This document shows positions 1-9,217 of a stretch of 64,000 bases of DNA, one piece after another. Under the pieces are notes generated by a model. The model was not told the origin of the DNA, ran no database searches, and worked only from the letters and a program-made list of their open reading frames with translations. Within the stretch, counting starts at the first letter, position 1. The number at the start of each line of letters is the position of its first letter. The translations under genes were made by a program, and so were the position numbers. Origin of the DNA: an uncultured Lachnospiraceae bacterium (GTDB taxonomy: Bacteria; Bacillota; Clostridia; Lachnospirales; Lachnospiraceae); contig CAJUIP010000010.1 of the NCBI GenBank assembly GCA_910586315.1, positions 1-64,000 on the forward strand, given 5' to 3'.

Positions 1-237
1 TTGCAAAATAAGGAAATTTTTTATGAAGCTGGCTTATTCAAGTGGCAAACTCGGGCGGAAATAAACGCCCTCTTATGATAAACCAGACGATATGAAATTG
101 CAACCGCAAATATTTGTATGGCAGGATTTGTTTTGAGCTGGCTACATAGGCAGGTTGTTGCTTAATGCACTTTAAAAACATCCTTTTTTGTGATATAAAT
201 AAAACAGATTATCAGATGAAATCGGAGTGAGACGGAT
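1..237. other. Upstream region of the two-component operon
   Basis: No gene is supported here. A small hairpin (GGGCG, 7-nt loop, CGCCC) lies near positions 53-72. A ribosome site GGAGTGAG (223-230) sits 7 nt before the TTG start at 238. I see no convincing -35/-10 pair, and the window start may cut an upstream gene's tail. Confidence 0.4.
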
Positions 238-981
238 TTGAAGATAGCTTTGGTGGACGACGAACAGGAATGTCTGGAGGAAATGGCCAAACTGATCAGC
301 AGCTTTAGTACACAGCATCACTGCCATATAGATACCATCCCCTTCTTAAACGGAGAGGCATTTCTTGAAGTATTTGAGGCCGGGGGATTTTCGGCTGTAT
401 TCATGGATATTTACATGGAAGGTATGGACGGGATTGCCGCCGCGCTGAAAATGCGGGGGATAGACAGCAGGTGCATCCTTGTGTTCCTTACCTCCAGCAC
501 AGAGTTTATGCCGGATGCCTTTTCCTGCCATGCTTTTGAATATATTACCAAGCCCTTGGTTCCCCGGCGTATTTTTAATGTGCTGGAGGATATCCTGAAG
601 GTGCTTCCGCCCCAGGAGAAATATATAGAGGTGATAAGCAACAGGAAAACCCTTCGGGTATATCTGGATAGGGTTGCTTTTGCCGTAACAGATGCCCATT
701 ATCTTGATATCGGTCTTTTGGATGGGGAAAAGCTGCGCTGCCGTATGACTATGGGGGAATTTATAGGGCTTACGGACAAGGATTCCCGTTTTTTGCTTAT
801 TAATAAGGGGATTGCGGTGAATGTCGAATACATACTTGGATTTGAGGATAATTGCTGTATACTGGAAAACGGCGGGAAATTTCCCATCCGCGTGCGGGAC
901 CGGTTAAAGATCCAGCAGGCGGCAAGGGATTACCATTTTAGAAAAATACGCAGAAACCAGCGGCACAGGAAAGGAGACTGA
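238..981 (+). CDS. LytTR-family response regulator (AgrA-like)
   Basis: A 247-residue cytoplasmic DNA-binding response regulator. The N-terminal receiver domain (about 1-120) has the acidic pair in VDDEQE and the phospho-acceptor Asp in FMDIYMEGMDG near residue 60, with the conserved Lys in EYITKP near residue 105. The C-terminal half (about 130-235) fits a LytTR DNA-binding domain. The start is TTG at 238, chosen because it follows GGAGTGAG by 7 nt and keeps the whole receiver domain. It is followed after 2 nt by the cognate sensor kinase, so the two are cotranscribed. Family knowledge: LytTR regulators often control surface proteins and peptide-signalled behaviour. The nearest candidate target is the large surface protein downstream (inference). 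No AgrD/AgrB-type peptide genes are visible. Confidence 0.88.
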   Translation: MKIALVDDEQECLEEMAKLISSFSTQHHCHIDTIPFLNGEAFLEVFEAGGFSAVFMDIYMEGMDGIAAALKMRGIDSRCILVFLTSSTEFMPDAFSCHAFEYITKPLVPRRIFNVLEDILKVLPPQEKYIEVISNRKTLRVYLDRVAFAVTDAHYLDIGLLDGEKLRCRMTMGEFIGLTDKDSRFLLINKGIAVNVEYILGFEDNCCILENGGKFPIRVRDRLKIQQAARDYHFRKIRRNQRHRKGD

Positions 982-983
982 CG

Positions 984-2300
984 ATGGAGATAAACCGATG
1001 GCTGTCAGCCTTTCCCCAATTTTTAGTGTTGCTGCCTTCAGCGGCATCCTGCTATTATACAATGAAGAACCAGCTAAGGTACACACCCCGTAAGACGGTC
1101 ATTTTGTCCGGGGCTGTTTTGATTTCCTATTCCATCCTATGTTCCTGCTTCTGTACTCTGTTCCGGATGGATGTGAATACTCTTTTCCTGTTGTCCCTTG
1201 TTCTGTTCTTTTTTATATTCCGCCGCATGGTGATAAGCGACCTGCCAAGATGCCTTGCCGTTTATGTGGGGGTCTGTGCCGTCCAGGCCTTTCCGGCCCA
1301 GTTTGCCTATTCTTTTGACGCCTTTCTCCATCCCACATCCGGGATGGCAAATTTTTCTCCGGAGGCTGCCTTCTTTCAGCTTGGGATTTCCTGCCTGATT
1401 GCGGCTGTTTTCGCCTGGCCTGCCAGCCAGTATTTTTTCCAGGGAGTTGACAGCCTGGATTTTCCGAGGATATGGTACTCAACGGTTATATTTTCCGCTG
1501 TGTTTTTTGTTTTTAACAAAATTGCTGTTCCCAAATCCTATGCTACCATTCATACAGGGCGTATGTTTTTCCTTTTTCTGCTGTTGGAGATATGTCTTTT
1601 TGCAGTGCTTATTGCTATCTATGTGCTATTTTACTGGAGCACAACTGTTATACTGGAACATGCGGAGCTAAAGGAGCGGGCTCAGATTTTTGAGATGCAG
1701 TCCCGCCAGTACCAGACGCTGCAGGAGCATATGCGTCAGACCGCAAGGCTGCGCCATGATTTCCGCCATGGCTTGAGGCTGATCTCTTCTCTTGCGGAAA
1801 AGGGCGACATGGACAGCATCCGGAAATATCTTGCAGATAACGAAGCCAGCCTTACAGAGGGGGTGCCTGTAAATTACTGTGCCAATGCCGCAATGAACGC
1901 ATTGTTTGGCTATTACCATGAAATGGCTGTCTCCGCAGGCGTAGACACAGACTGGCACATTGAGCTGCCCAATCCCCTTTCTGTCACTGAGACGGATATG
2001 GCCTCTCTGCTGGGAAATCTGATTGAAAACGCCATACAGGGATGCCTTACTGTGCCGGAGAACAGAAGGTATTTCTGCCTGACTACGGAAATCCGCCACG
2101 GCGCCAGTCTGTACATCGTGTCCACCAATAGCTTTGACGGAAAAATCAGGAAAGGGGCGGATGGCTACCGCTCCACAAAACACAGCGGGCAGGGGACAGG
2201 ACTTGTTTCCATAGCTGCTGTTGCAGAAAAATATGGAGGCCAGGCCCAGATATCCAACAGTGATTCGGAGTTTTGTGTGGATGTGGTTCTGGAGATGTAG
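984..2300 (+). CDS. Sensor histidine kinase, GHKL type (AgrC-like)
   Basis: A 438-residue membrane sensor kinase. The first roughly 215 residues contain about six hydrophobic segments (VLLPSAASCYY, VILSGAVLISYSILCS, LFLLSLVLFFFIF and so on), typical of AgrC-like peptide sensors. A coiled linker (ELKERAQIFEMQSRQYQTLQ) leads to the phospho-acceptor region RLRHDFRHGL near residue 257. The C-terminal GHKL ATPase domain has the N box (LLGNLIENAIQG) and G box (STKHSGQGTGLVSI). It starts 2 nt after the response regulator's stop. It should phosphorylate that regulator in response to an extracellular signal, possibly a peptide, which cannot be identified here. Confidence 0.88.
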   Translation: MEINRWLSAFPQFLVLLPSAASCYYTMKNQLRYTPRKTVILSGAVLISYSILCSCFCTLFRMDVNTLFLLSLVLFFFIFRRMVISDLPRCLAVYVGVCAVQAFPAQFAYSFDAFLHPTSGMANFSPEAAFFQLGISCLIAAVFAWPASQYFFQGVDSLDFPRIWYSTVIFSAVFFVFNKIAVPKSYATIHTGRMFFLFLLLEICLFAVLIAIYVLFYWSTTVILEHAELKERAQIFEMQSRQYQTLQEHMRQTARLRHDFRHGLRLISSLAEKGDMDSIRKYLADNEASLTEGVPVNYCANAAMNALFGYYHEMAVSAGVDTDWHIELPNPLSVTETDMASLLGNLIENAIQGCLTVPENRRYFCLTTEIRHGASLYIVSTNSFDGKIRKGADGYRSTKHSGQGTGLVSIAAVAEKYGGQAQISNSDSEFCVDVVLEM

Positions 2301-2355
2301 CTTATCCCAACAGCAATACGTTATTGCCAGAAAATTGACGTTCCTGCCAGATGCC

Positions 2356-2383
2356 TTGTTTTCCAAAAGAAAATTTTTATAAT
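2356..2383 (+). promoter_or_regulatory. Putative sigma-A promoter upstream of the surface protein
   Basis: TTGTTT (2356-2361), 16-nt spacer, TATAAT (2378-2383). It lies about 300 nt upstream of the surface-protein start, implying a long leader that contains two hairpins (2389-2431 and 2581-2602). Confidence 0.45.
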
Positions 2384-2388
2384 GGTTA

Positions 2389-2431
2389 AAAAACTGCCTT
2401 TCAGAATCCTCTGTTTATGGCGGTTTTTTGT
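2389..2431 (+). terminator. Terminator-like hairpin after the two-component pair
   Basis: AAAAAACTGCC and GGCGGTTTTTT form an 11-bp stem with one G-U pair and a long loop, ending in a T run. The A-rich left arm means it could work in both directions. It lies inside the leader that would be transcribed from the putative promoter at 2356-2383, so it could also act as an attenuator for the surface protein gene. Confidence 0.55.
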
Positions 2432-2580
2432 TTCATCGGGCGTACGCTCCTGTAAATCAAAAAAGGGTTGCTGTCTGCAAATGTCTTGTGAACGGAAACC
2501 AGGGATTTTCTGAGGAAGGAGGTGGACAGGATATGTTAAAATGGCCGGTGGTTTTTTTGGGGGGGGGCATAAAGGAAAAA

Positions 2581-2602
2581 AGGCTCTCCCAAAGGAGAGC
2601 CT
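2581..2602 (+). other. Perfect hairpin in the surface-protein leader
   Basis: AGGCTCTCC, loop CAAA, GGAGAGCCT. It is not followed by a T run, so it is not an obvious terminator. It follows an unusual nine-to-ten-G tract (around 2560). It may be a leader structure or mRNA-stabilising hairpin of the surface protein gene. Confidence 0.5.
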
Positions 2603-2682
2603 GCATTTAAATATTTCCCGGGGCGGGATTCCCCTGCCTGTTTTGGGAACCGGAACAAAATTCAAAGAGAGGAAAATGCGGA

Positions 2683-5600
2683 ATGAAAAAGAGGAGATTA
2701 TTAAGCCTGCTGCTGTGCGGTACCATGTTATTTTTCCTTTGTGCCCGGCCGGCATTTGCCCAATCAGGCGCACAGATTCAGAACAGTGGTATCGGGGAAG
2801 CCGGTGGAGAAGAAGAATATCTGGAAGAGGGAGACAGCACATCAGACAGCAATGCCACTCCCTCCAATGCGGTGAAACAGGAGCCGGAAGAGGGGGGACA
2901 GCTGGCGGCTATTCTCCTGGCCGGGGAAACCGCTTCTGGGGATTTTGGGGATAGCGATAACCTTCACTGGGAGTTAGTGGATAGAACCCTTACGATCACA
3001 GGCAGCGGAGAGATGCCTGATTTTAGGTTAGAGGCAAACCGGCCATGGCATTCCTATAAAGGAGAAATTAACAAGGTCATCATTGAGGATGGGGTTACTT
3101 CTGTGGGAAACTATGCATTTGCAAACTGTGCAAATCTTACAGAGCTGCAGCTAACGGATGATATTGTAAGAATCGGGAATGATACCTTTGAGAATTGCAA
3201 TGATCTTGAACTGAATGAGCTGCCCCCTAATGTCACCTCCATTGGGAGCAATGCATTTTATTATTGCCAAAAACTTGCTTTGACCAATTTGCCTGACGGG
3301 ATTGATTTTATTGGAAATTATGCATTCTGCGGCTGCTTTGAGCTTGCGTTAGAAAAACTGCCTGACGGTATTTCCGTTATCAATGAGTCTGCGTTTTCTA
3401 ATTGTAAAAAATTGGCGTTGACCGAGCTGCCGGCAGGTATTACTTCTATCAAAACTAGTGCATTCAGCGGCTGTGTAAACCTTGCACTGACCGAGCTGCC
3501 TGCCAATGTTACAACGATTGGGGATTCTGCGTTTCAGCAGTGTGCCAATCTGGCTCTGACCAGCCTGCCCCAGGGGATTACGGATATTGGGAATTTCGCC
3601 TTTGATACCTGCAAAAACATTAAATTGACGAAGCTCCCTGAGAATATAAAAATCATCAAAAGATTTGCGTTTTCCAACTGTGAAAACCTTGCGTTGACCG
3701 AGCTGCCCGGGGGTCTTACGAATATCTGGGAGAGAGGATTTGTGAATTGCAGAAACCTTGCCTTGACCGAGATACCGGAAAGTGTCCAGTCCATCGGCAT
3801 GTATGCTTTTGCCGGCTGTACCGGTTTGACCGAGCTGACCTTTACCAGAAATCCTGCCCCCACATTTTCCTATGATGCCTTTGGCGGCTGTGAAAATCTT
3901 ATCATTCGCGTTCCTGAGGGGGTTGGAGGGTATGAGAACAACAGTGTAATCTCCGATAAAATCCCTCATAAGGTGACGGTACAGGCCGGGGGAAACGGCA
4001 GTGCCTCCGCTTCTTTGGTTGAGGCGAAGAGGGGGACAAAAATCACGCTGACCGCCACCCCGAACCAGGGCTATCATTTAAAGGAATGGCAGGTTACGGC
4101 AGGGGGAGTAACGGTTACAGATAATACCTTTGTTATGCCTGTCGAAAATGTGACGATTCAGGCTGTTTTTGAAAAAGATATTCCCCCGGCGGTGACAGGC
4201 CAGCCCCAGAACCAGAGGGTTGCCGCGGGCCAGACCGTTGCCTTTGCCATAACCGCAGTGGGCACCCCTGCCCCAACCTGTCAGTGGCAGGTAAGTAAGA
4301 ACGGCAACAGTTGGGAAGATATTTCGGGCGGCACAGACAGCAGCTATACTATAGAAAAAGCCGAGAAAAGCATGGACGGCTGGAAGTACCGGTGCCTTGT
4401 TGCCAGCAGCTTAGGCAGCGTGACAAGTAATGAAGCTGTGTTAACCGTGGATTCTACGGACACAGGGATACAGTCCATTTCTGTAGACGGGACAGAGGGC
4501 ACAGTGGGCGGGACGGAGATTGCCGTTGTGCTGCCTTATGGAACAGCCCTGCCCACAGAGAGCGGAAAGATTTTGATTATCCCAGCTGACGGAGCCACCG
4601 TTTCCGCCCTGGCCACCGCTGATGGCGGAGCAACATGGACCTTTACCGTCACCGCAGAGGACGGCACAACCACACAAAACTATAGGATAAATGTTTCTAA
4701 CGGGCCAAACCCGGCAGCGGGAAATGTAGCTGACGTGGGGGCTGTAAAAGCCAGGCTTCAGAGTATGAGCTGGATTGTAGGGCAATCTGAGGCAAACACG
4801 GAAACAGGGGTGAAGGCATGGATGGAAGATCAGCTTCAGGGCATGGATCTGAATCATGTGACCTGTATCGTTTCTCTGACAGGCTTTACTTCGGCTTTGG
4901 CCGGAAGCAGTACGGACAGGGAAGGGACAGACGGCAGCTTTTCCTTTATCGTTTCCCTGTCAAAAGGCGAAGGAGATACATTTGCAACCGATACAACAGC
5001 AGAGATGGAGGGCAGGATTACCGCAGCATTGTATCAGGCAAAGGAGTACAAGATTTCCCTCAGCGCAAGCCCTGCAGCCGGCGGCGCCGTTTTTGGCGGC
5101 GGGACTTACAGGGAAAACACTTCTGCAACTGTTGAGGCTTCTGCAAATGAGGGGTATCATTTTGTAAAATGGACGGAGGGGGAGAGCCAGGTCAGCGCCA
5201 GCGCAAGCTATACCTTCTCTGTTACAGACAGCCGCAGCCTTACCGCGGTGTTTGAAAGGGACAGCGCTTCGCCGGATCCCCAGCCGCCGCAGCCTGTAAG
5301 CTACAGCGTGACGGTGGAGACGGAGGGAAAGGGCATCGCCTCCGCATCTTCGACTTCGGCCCCGGCGGGTACGGAGATCACCTTGACCGCCGCACCGGAA
5401 GGAGGGTATCACTTTAAGGAATGGCAGGTGGTATCTGGCAACGTGGAAATTAGGGGAAACAGTTTTACCATGCCAGAGGGAGACGTGGCTGTAAGAGCCG
5501 TTTTCCAAAAGAACAGCAGTGGCGGCGGAGGCGGTGACTCCAGCTCCGACAGCGGAGACAGCGTTAGTGGAAATAGTTCCAAGGCAGTGAGTCCCGGCAG

Positions 5601-6093
5601 CGGCAGCTACGCCATGGAAGGCACCTGGCAGAGCGATGGCCAGGGAGGATGGAAATTCCAGAAAAAGGATGGGAGTTTTGCAGCCAGCGCATGGGGACAC
5701 ATCAACGGCTGTTGGTATTATTTCGATGCCCATAGCAACATGGCTACCGGGTGGTGCTCGGTTAACGGTCACTGGTATTATCTGAATTCCGCAGAGGGAG
5801 GCGGCCAGGGAGCCATGATCAGCGGATGGTATTTTGATCCCGTTTATCAGAGCTGGTTCTATCTGCTTCCGGAGGGAAGCATGGCTACCGGATGGCAGTT
5901 GGTGGACGGAAGATGGTACTATCTGAATCCCAGCGCTGAGGGAACCCAGGGGGCTATGGTCACCGGATGGCAGAAAATCGGGGAGAAATGGTATTACCTG
6001 AACCCAGAGCCAGGGGCTGCCCAGGGAGCCATGGCAGCCAACACCACAATTGACGGATATTATGTAGGCGTGGACGGCGCCAGGGCAGAATAG
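2683..6093 (+). CDS. Secreted BspA-type leucine-rich-repeat surface protein with cell-wall-binding repeats
   Basis: A 1136-residue exported protein. A signal peptide (Lys/Arg start, LLSLLLCGTMLFFL core, cleavage after ARPAFA) occupies residues 1-26. Residues about 85-410 carry BspA/LRR_5 repeats of roughly 23 residues with the recurring pattern FxNCxNLALTELPxxI. Then come a bacterial-repeat (InlB B-like) domain with GYHLKEWQV (near 465), an Ig-like domain (about 500-590), and two more bacterial-repeat domains (GYHFVKWTEG, GYHFKEWQVV). A Gly/Ser-rich linker follows (about 945-970). The last 170 residues hold choline-binding-type repeats with GWYYLN/GHWYYLN motifs, which typically anchor proteins to teichoic-acid polymers. 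The start ATG follows GAGAGGAAAATGCGGA. Likely role is adhesion or host interaction (family inference). There is no LPXTG motif. Confidence 0.88.
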   Translation: MKKRRLLSLLLCGTMLFFLCARPAFAQSGAQIQNSGIGEAGGEEEYLEEGDSTSDSNATPSNAVKQEPEEGGQLAAILLAGETASGDFGDSDNLHWELVDRTLTITGSGEMPDFRLEANRPWHSYKGEINKVIIEDGVTSVGNYAFANCANLTELQLTDDIVRIGNDTFENCNDLELNELPPNVTSIGSNAFYYCQKLALTNLPDGIDFIGNYAFCGCFELALEKLPDGISVINESAFSNCKKLALTELPAGITSIKTSAFSGCVNLALTELPANVTTIGDSAFQQCANLALTSLPQGITDIGNFAFDTCKNIKLTKLPENIKIIKRFAFSNCENLALTELPGGLTNIWERGFVNCRNLALTEIPESVQSIGMYAFAGCTGLTELTFTRNPAPTFSYDAFGGCENLIIRVPEGVGGYENNSVISDKIPHKVTVQAGGNGSASASLVEAKRGTKITLTATPNQGYHLKEWQVTAGGVTVTDNTFVMPVENVTIQAVFEKDIPPAVTGQPQNQRVAAGQTVAFAITAVGTPAPTCQWQVSKNGNSWEDISGGTDSSYTIEKAEKSMDGWKYRCLVASSLGSVTSNEAVLTVDSTDTGIQSISVDGTEGTVGGTEIAVVLPYGTALPTESGKILIIPADGATVSALATADGGATWTFTVTAEDGTTTQNYRINVSNGPNPAAGNVADVGAVKARLQSMSWIVGQSEANTETGVKAWMEDQLQGMDLNHVTCIVSLTGFTSALAGSSTDREGTDGSFSFIVSLSKGEGDTFATDTTAEMEGRITAALYQAKEYKISLSASPAAGGAVFGGGTYRENTSATVEASANEGYHFVKWTEGESQVSASASYTFSVTDSRSLTAVFERDSASPDPQPPQPVSYSVTVETEGKGIASASSTSAPAGTEITLTAAPEGGYHFKEWQVVSGNVEIRGNSFTMPEGDVAVRAVFQKNSSGGGGGDSSSDSGDSVSGNSSKAVSPGSGSYAMEGTWQSDGQGGWKFQKKDGSFAASAWGHINGCWYYFDAHSNMATGWCSVNGHWYYLNSAEGGGQGAMISGWYFDPVYQSWFYLLPEGSMATGWQLVDGRWYYLNPSAEGTQGAMVTGWQKIGEKWYYLNPEPGAAQGAMAANTTIDGYYVGVDGARAE

Positions 6094-6114
6094 GCGGTAA
6101 AATCGTTTCACCAG

Positions 6115-6158
6115 ATCCGCATCGGTTTCCTGTGCAGGAGCCGATGTGGATTTTTTAT
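6115..6158 (+). terminator. Intrinsic terminator of the surface protein gene
   Basis: ATCCGCATCGG pairs with CCGATGTGGAT (one wobble), extended by TTTCCT/AGGAG, followed by TTTTTT. It lies just after the stop codon at 6093. Confidence 0.85.
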
Positions 6159-6163
6159 TGCAT

Positions 6164-6224
6164 AGGAAAGACCTTGCTACGTTAATGTGCAAAAGCACTA
6201 GGATAAAAGGTCTTTCTTACGAAA
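6164..6224. repeat. 61-bp hairpin repeat, copy 1
   Basis: Arms AGGAAAGACCTT and AAGGTCTTTCTT flank an A/T-rich middle. A second copy of the same length at 35403-35463 matches at about 50 of 61 positions, with both arms retained. Both copies sit just downstream of a gene end. Nature unknown: small dispersed palindromic element or conserved 3'-end structure. Confidence 0.75.
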
Positions 6225-6453
6225 CGTGGAAACGCCTTTTAGGAGGTTTTCTGAATTCCAGCAGTGTAATTTGGCAGAAATGCCTATTTTTTTCCAGATT
6301 ATTCCTGTTTCTTTAGAGGGTCTGATGTTGTATTTCCAGAGGAAAGTTGTTATAATTGTGGGCTGTATCAGAAAATGGGCAGCCGTTCAGGAGGTATCTA
6401 AACGGTTGCAGAACTGAGTATGATGAAGATGAGACAAATTATGGAGGTTTATA
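6225..6453 (+). promoter_or_regulatory. Promoter region of the antiporter gene
   Basis: TTGTAT (6328-6333), 17-nt spacer, TATAAT (6351-6356) is a good sigma-A promoter. The ribosome site TGGAGG lies 7-8 nt before ATG 6454. A 63-residue open frame at 6226-6417 overlaps the promoter, has no ribosome site and is not supported as a gene. Confidence 0.65.
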
Positions 6454-7899
6454 ATGAAACGGTTAATTAATCTCTGTGGATGTCTGGGAGCCGTGTTCTT
6501 ATGGAACCCTATGACGGCTCTGGCAGCGGAGACGGCAGCCCGGGAGGAGGCGAAAGGGGTTCCTTTGTGGCTTTGCGTTCCTTTTGCAGGCCTTTTACTT
6601 TGTATTGCGGTTTTGCCGTTATGGAAGGCGGAATGGTGGGAGGCGCACCAGCCCCACGCGGTGGCGTTCTGGTCCCTGCTTTTTATTGCGCCCTTTGCTG
6701 TTCTTTTCGGCGCGGGAACGGCGGCAGAGACGGTTCTGGAATGCATGATCAATGACTATCTTACCTTTATTGTTTTACTGTTCGGATTGTTCTGTGTATC
6801 CGGTAATATTACCATGTCCGGTGACCTGGCCGGTTCGCCGAGAATCAATGTGGGGCTTCTGGCTTTTGGAACGCTTCTTTCCAGCTGGATTGGAACCACA
6901 GGAGCCAGTATGTTAATGATCCGCCCGGTTATTAAAATGAATTCCTGGAGAAAGAGACGGCGCCATATTGTGATATTTTTTATTTTTATGGTTTCCAATA
7001 TGGGCGGGTGTTTAACTCCCATTGGGGATCCGCCGCTTCTTATGGGGTTTATGAGAGGAGTTCCGTTCTTTTGGAGTCTGCATCTTTTGCCGCTTCTGCT
7101 TTTTAATATGGCGGTGTTATTGTTCCTGTTTTATAAGATTGATATGCGGGCGTACCGGGCGGATATTGCGTCCGGCCTGAAACCAGATATCAGCAGGCCC
7201 GGTACGGAGCTTAAATTAAAGGGGGCCCACAACCTGATCTTTATTGTAATGATTGTGGCGGCCGTGATTTTAAGCGGAACACTTCCTTCTCTTCCTGTAT
7301 TTCAGAATGCGGAAGGAAACGTGCTGGGAATCCGCATTTTCGGAGAGGTGGTTCTCGGATATCCGTCTCTCATTGAGATTGTGATTATCCTTCTGGCCGC
7401 ATTTTTATCCTTTAAGACCACGGATGTGTCCATTCGCCGGGAAAATCACTTTACCTGGGGCGCTATCCGGGAGGTTGCCGTTTTATTTATCGGAATCTTT
7501 ATTACCATGCAGCCGGCCCTTATGCTTTTGAAGGCCAATGGAGCGAGGCTTGGAATCACAGAGCCTTTCCAGATGTTCTGGACTACGGGCGTTCTCTCCA
7601 GTTTTCTTGATAATACGCCTACCTACCTGGTATTTTTAACCACAGCGGGTGCTTTGGGACTGGGAGAGGGGATGGCCACCTCTCTGGGAGTGGTTCCTGT
7701 GAAGATGCTGTTAGCGATTTCTGCGGGGGCCGTGTTTATGGGGGCCAATACATATATCGGAAACGCGCCTAACTTTATGGTGAAGTCCATAGCGGATGAA
7801 AACGGTATCCGGATGCCTTCGTTTTTCGGCTACCTTTTGTGGTCTTTCATAATACTGTTTCCTGTATTTATACTGGATACGCTGATGTTCTTTTTGTAG
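6454..7899 (+). CDS. Sodium:proton antiporter-like integral membrane protein (ion transporter superfamily)
   Basis: A 481-residue polytopic membrane protein with about 11-12 hydrophobic segments. It resembles the NhaD/citrate-transporter (IT superfamily) group: residues 95-185 contain YLTFIVLLFGLFCVSGNI, an SWIGTTGASMLMIRP motif and a SNMGGCLTPIGDPPLLMGF motif. The near-symmetrical second half has FLDNTPTYLVFL and GANTYIGNAPNFMVKSI. Such paired TTGAS/DNTPT and GDPP/GNAPN motifs mark the two inverted halves of the transporter core. The N-terminus looks like an uncleaved or cleavable signal (ALAAE). The substrate ion is not certain. The next gene starts 15 nt after its stop, so the two are probably cotranscribed from the promoter at 6328-6356. 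Confidence 0.8.
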   Translation: MKRLINLCGCLGAVFLWNPMTALAAETAAREEAKGVPLWLCVPFAGLLLCIAVLPLWKAEWWEAHQPHAVAFWSLLFIAPFAVLFGAGTAAETVLECMINDYLTFIVLLFGLFCVSGNITMSGDLAGSPRINVGLLAFGTLLSSWIGTTGASMLMIRPVIKMNSWRKRRRHIVIFFIFMVSNMGGCLTPIGDPPLLMGFMRGVPFFWSLHLLPLLLFNMAVLLFLFYKIDMRAYRADIASGLKPDISRPGTELKLKGAHNLIFIVMIVAAVILSGTLPSLPVFQNAEGNVLGIRIFGEVVLGYPSLIEIVIILLAAFLSFKTTDVSIRRENHFTWGAIREVAVLFIGIFITMQPALMLLKANGARLGITEPFQMFWTTGVLSSFLDNTPTYLVFLTTAGALGLGEGMATSLGVVPVKMLLAISAGAVFMGANTYIGNAPNFMVKSIADENGIRMPSFFGYLLWSFIILFPVFILDTLMFFL

Positions 7900-7914
7900 G
7901 AAGGGGGAAGAAGT

Positions 7915-8943
7915 ATGCCTATTAACAGAGATGAAATCAAAGAGTTGGCGGAGCATATTTATGATCTGGATGCGGAAGTGTACTGCCATCTGGGTTCTTC
8001 CCTCGGCCGTGTGTTTAACCGGGACAGGGAACGGTGCGTCAATGAGCTGACAGAGCTTTTAATGACTCGTCCCCAGGGGAATATTGTGCGGAGTGAGCTG
8101 GCGCTTATCGCAAATATGGCCCGAACCATCGAGGACAAGGAAGAGCGGAAGCTTTGCATGCGGGAATACAACAGGATCCTGGGGGAGGTGATGAGCCTTC
8201 CCACAAGCTTTGCCAGCGGAGATGTGATTGACCCCAAAATGGCAAATCTTAACACCTTTCATCTTCAGAACCGGTTTTCCAGTACGGACCACCTTATTAT
8301 CTGTATCAGTTGGACGTATGGAAGCGGCGGAATTGATGTGGGCTTTAAGCTGGCGGATAAGCTTAAAATTAATTACTATGACGCGGAAATTTTCGAGGCG
8401 GTGCTAAAGCGTCTGGAGGCGGAAAAGGATGCGTTTCAGGACAAGGCGGGATACACACATGTGCAGAAGGAAATAAACCAGAGTCCGGCCAGCGCGTTTA
8501 AACCCATTAAAAAGATGACCTTTAAGGAACGCATGCGGGAATTCAGCCGGTATCACGGCCTTTCCAAACGGGACGCGGTGTTCTTTAACCAGAGTGATCT
8601 TTTGTGTGAGATGGCGGGAAAAGAGGATTTTATCATCATGGGGCGGTGCGGGGATTCCATTATGACCAACAATAAGATTCCCCATCTGAGTATTTATATC
8701 ACAGCTCCTGTGGAACAGAGAATCCACCGGGCCATTGAAGTCAACGGCGGGCTGGACGAAAAAAAGGCCAGAAAGCTTTTAAAGCGTCTGGACAGGCAGC
8801 ATTCCCGTTATTACAACTTCTATACGGGAAGAAGCTGGGGCAATGCCAATAACTATGATCTGTGCATCAACAGCGCGAGCTATGGAATTGACGGGACCGT
8901 GGATCTAATTATGCGGATGATTAATAAAAGGACAAATCAGTAA
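7915..8943 (+). CDS. Cytidylate-kinase-like family protein
   Basis: A 342-residue cytoplasmic protein. Residues about 125-340 match the cytidylate-kinase-like family: P-loop-like stretch ISWTYGSGGIDVG followed by KLADKLKINYYD, then DFIIMGRCGDSI and the lid-like region KKARKLLKRLDRQHSRYYNFYTGRSWG. The first 120 residues form a helical N-terminal extension (DEIKELAEHIYDLDAEVYCHLG) absent from true Cmk, which is about 220 residues. Substrate unknown; it is unlikely to be the housekeeping CMP kinase. AGGAAGGGGGAAG precedes the ATG. It lies 15 nt after the antiporter gene, as a likely second gene of that operon. Confidence 0.78.
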   Translation: MPINRDEIKELAEHIYDLDAEVYCHLGSSLGRVFNRDRERCVNELTELLMTRPQGNIVRSELALIANMARTIEDKEERKLCMREYNRILGEVMSLPTSFASGDVIDPKMANLNTFHLQNRFSSTDHLIICISWTYGSGGIDVGFKLADKLKINYYDAEIFEAVLKRLEAEKDAFQDKAGYTHVQKEINQSPASAFKPIKKMTFKERMREFSRYHGLSKRDAVFFNQSDLLCEMAGKEDFIIMGRCGDSIMTNNKIPHLSIYITAPVEQRIHRAIEVNGGLDEKKARKLLKRLDRQHSRYYNFYTGRSWGNANNYDLCINSASYGIDGTVDLIMRMINKRTNQ

Positions 8944-8955
8944 CCCAAAGAGTTA

Positions 8956-9085
8956 CAGTTCACGGGGCGGGGAAAAACGGATAAAAACAGGCGTCAAGCT
9001 TGCTTGTAAGACTGATTTTATCCGTTTTTCCACATCGGGTGAACGCCCGATGCTTCTTGTCCGCGGTACGCGGGCAAGAAGATGC
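8956..9085. repeat. 130-bp three-hairpin repeat, copy A
   Basis: Contains three hairpins in order: GGAAAAACGGATAAAA paired with TTTTATCCGTTTTTCC around a 29-nt loop; CATCGGG(TGAAC)GCCCGATG; and CTTCTTGTCCGCG paired with CGCGGGCAAGAAG. A near-identical copy in inverted orientation lies at 13363-13492, on the far side of the pepF-like, ywlG and pncB genes. It follows the kinase-like gene and may also terminate transcription. Confidence 0.88.
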
Positions 9086-9153
9086 CCCCACTCGGGAATA
9101 GTAACTTCAAAGAGTAATAACAGGGTAACAGGAGACTGTCAGAAAAGAAACAG

Positions 9154-9183
9154 TTGACGTGCTGCGGGAAGATAACGTACAAT
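9154..9183 (+). promoter_or_regulatory. Sigma-A promoter of the M3 peptidase gene
   Basis: TTGACG (9154-9159), 18-nt spacer, TACAAT (9178-9183), 34 nt upstream of the ATG at 9218. AGAAAGGGG is the ribosome site. Confidence 0.65.
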
Positions 9184-9217
9184 AGCCTTATATATCAGCA
9201 GAAAGGGGATTGCAAAA

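Noticed and set aside
1668..2366. 232-codon minus-strand frame over the histidine kinase gene
   Set aside because: Shadow of the kinase GHKL domain; no recognisable protein features.
4960..6198. 412-codon open frame on the minus strand under the surface protein gene
   Set aside because: It is antisense to a clear signal-peptide, LRR and choline-binding protein; it has no ribosome site or family pattern and reflects repeat codon bias.
6226..6417. 63-codon frame upstream of the antiporter
   Set aside because: It covers the antiporter promoter and has no ribosome site or family match.
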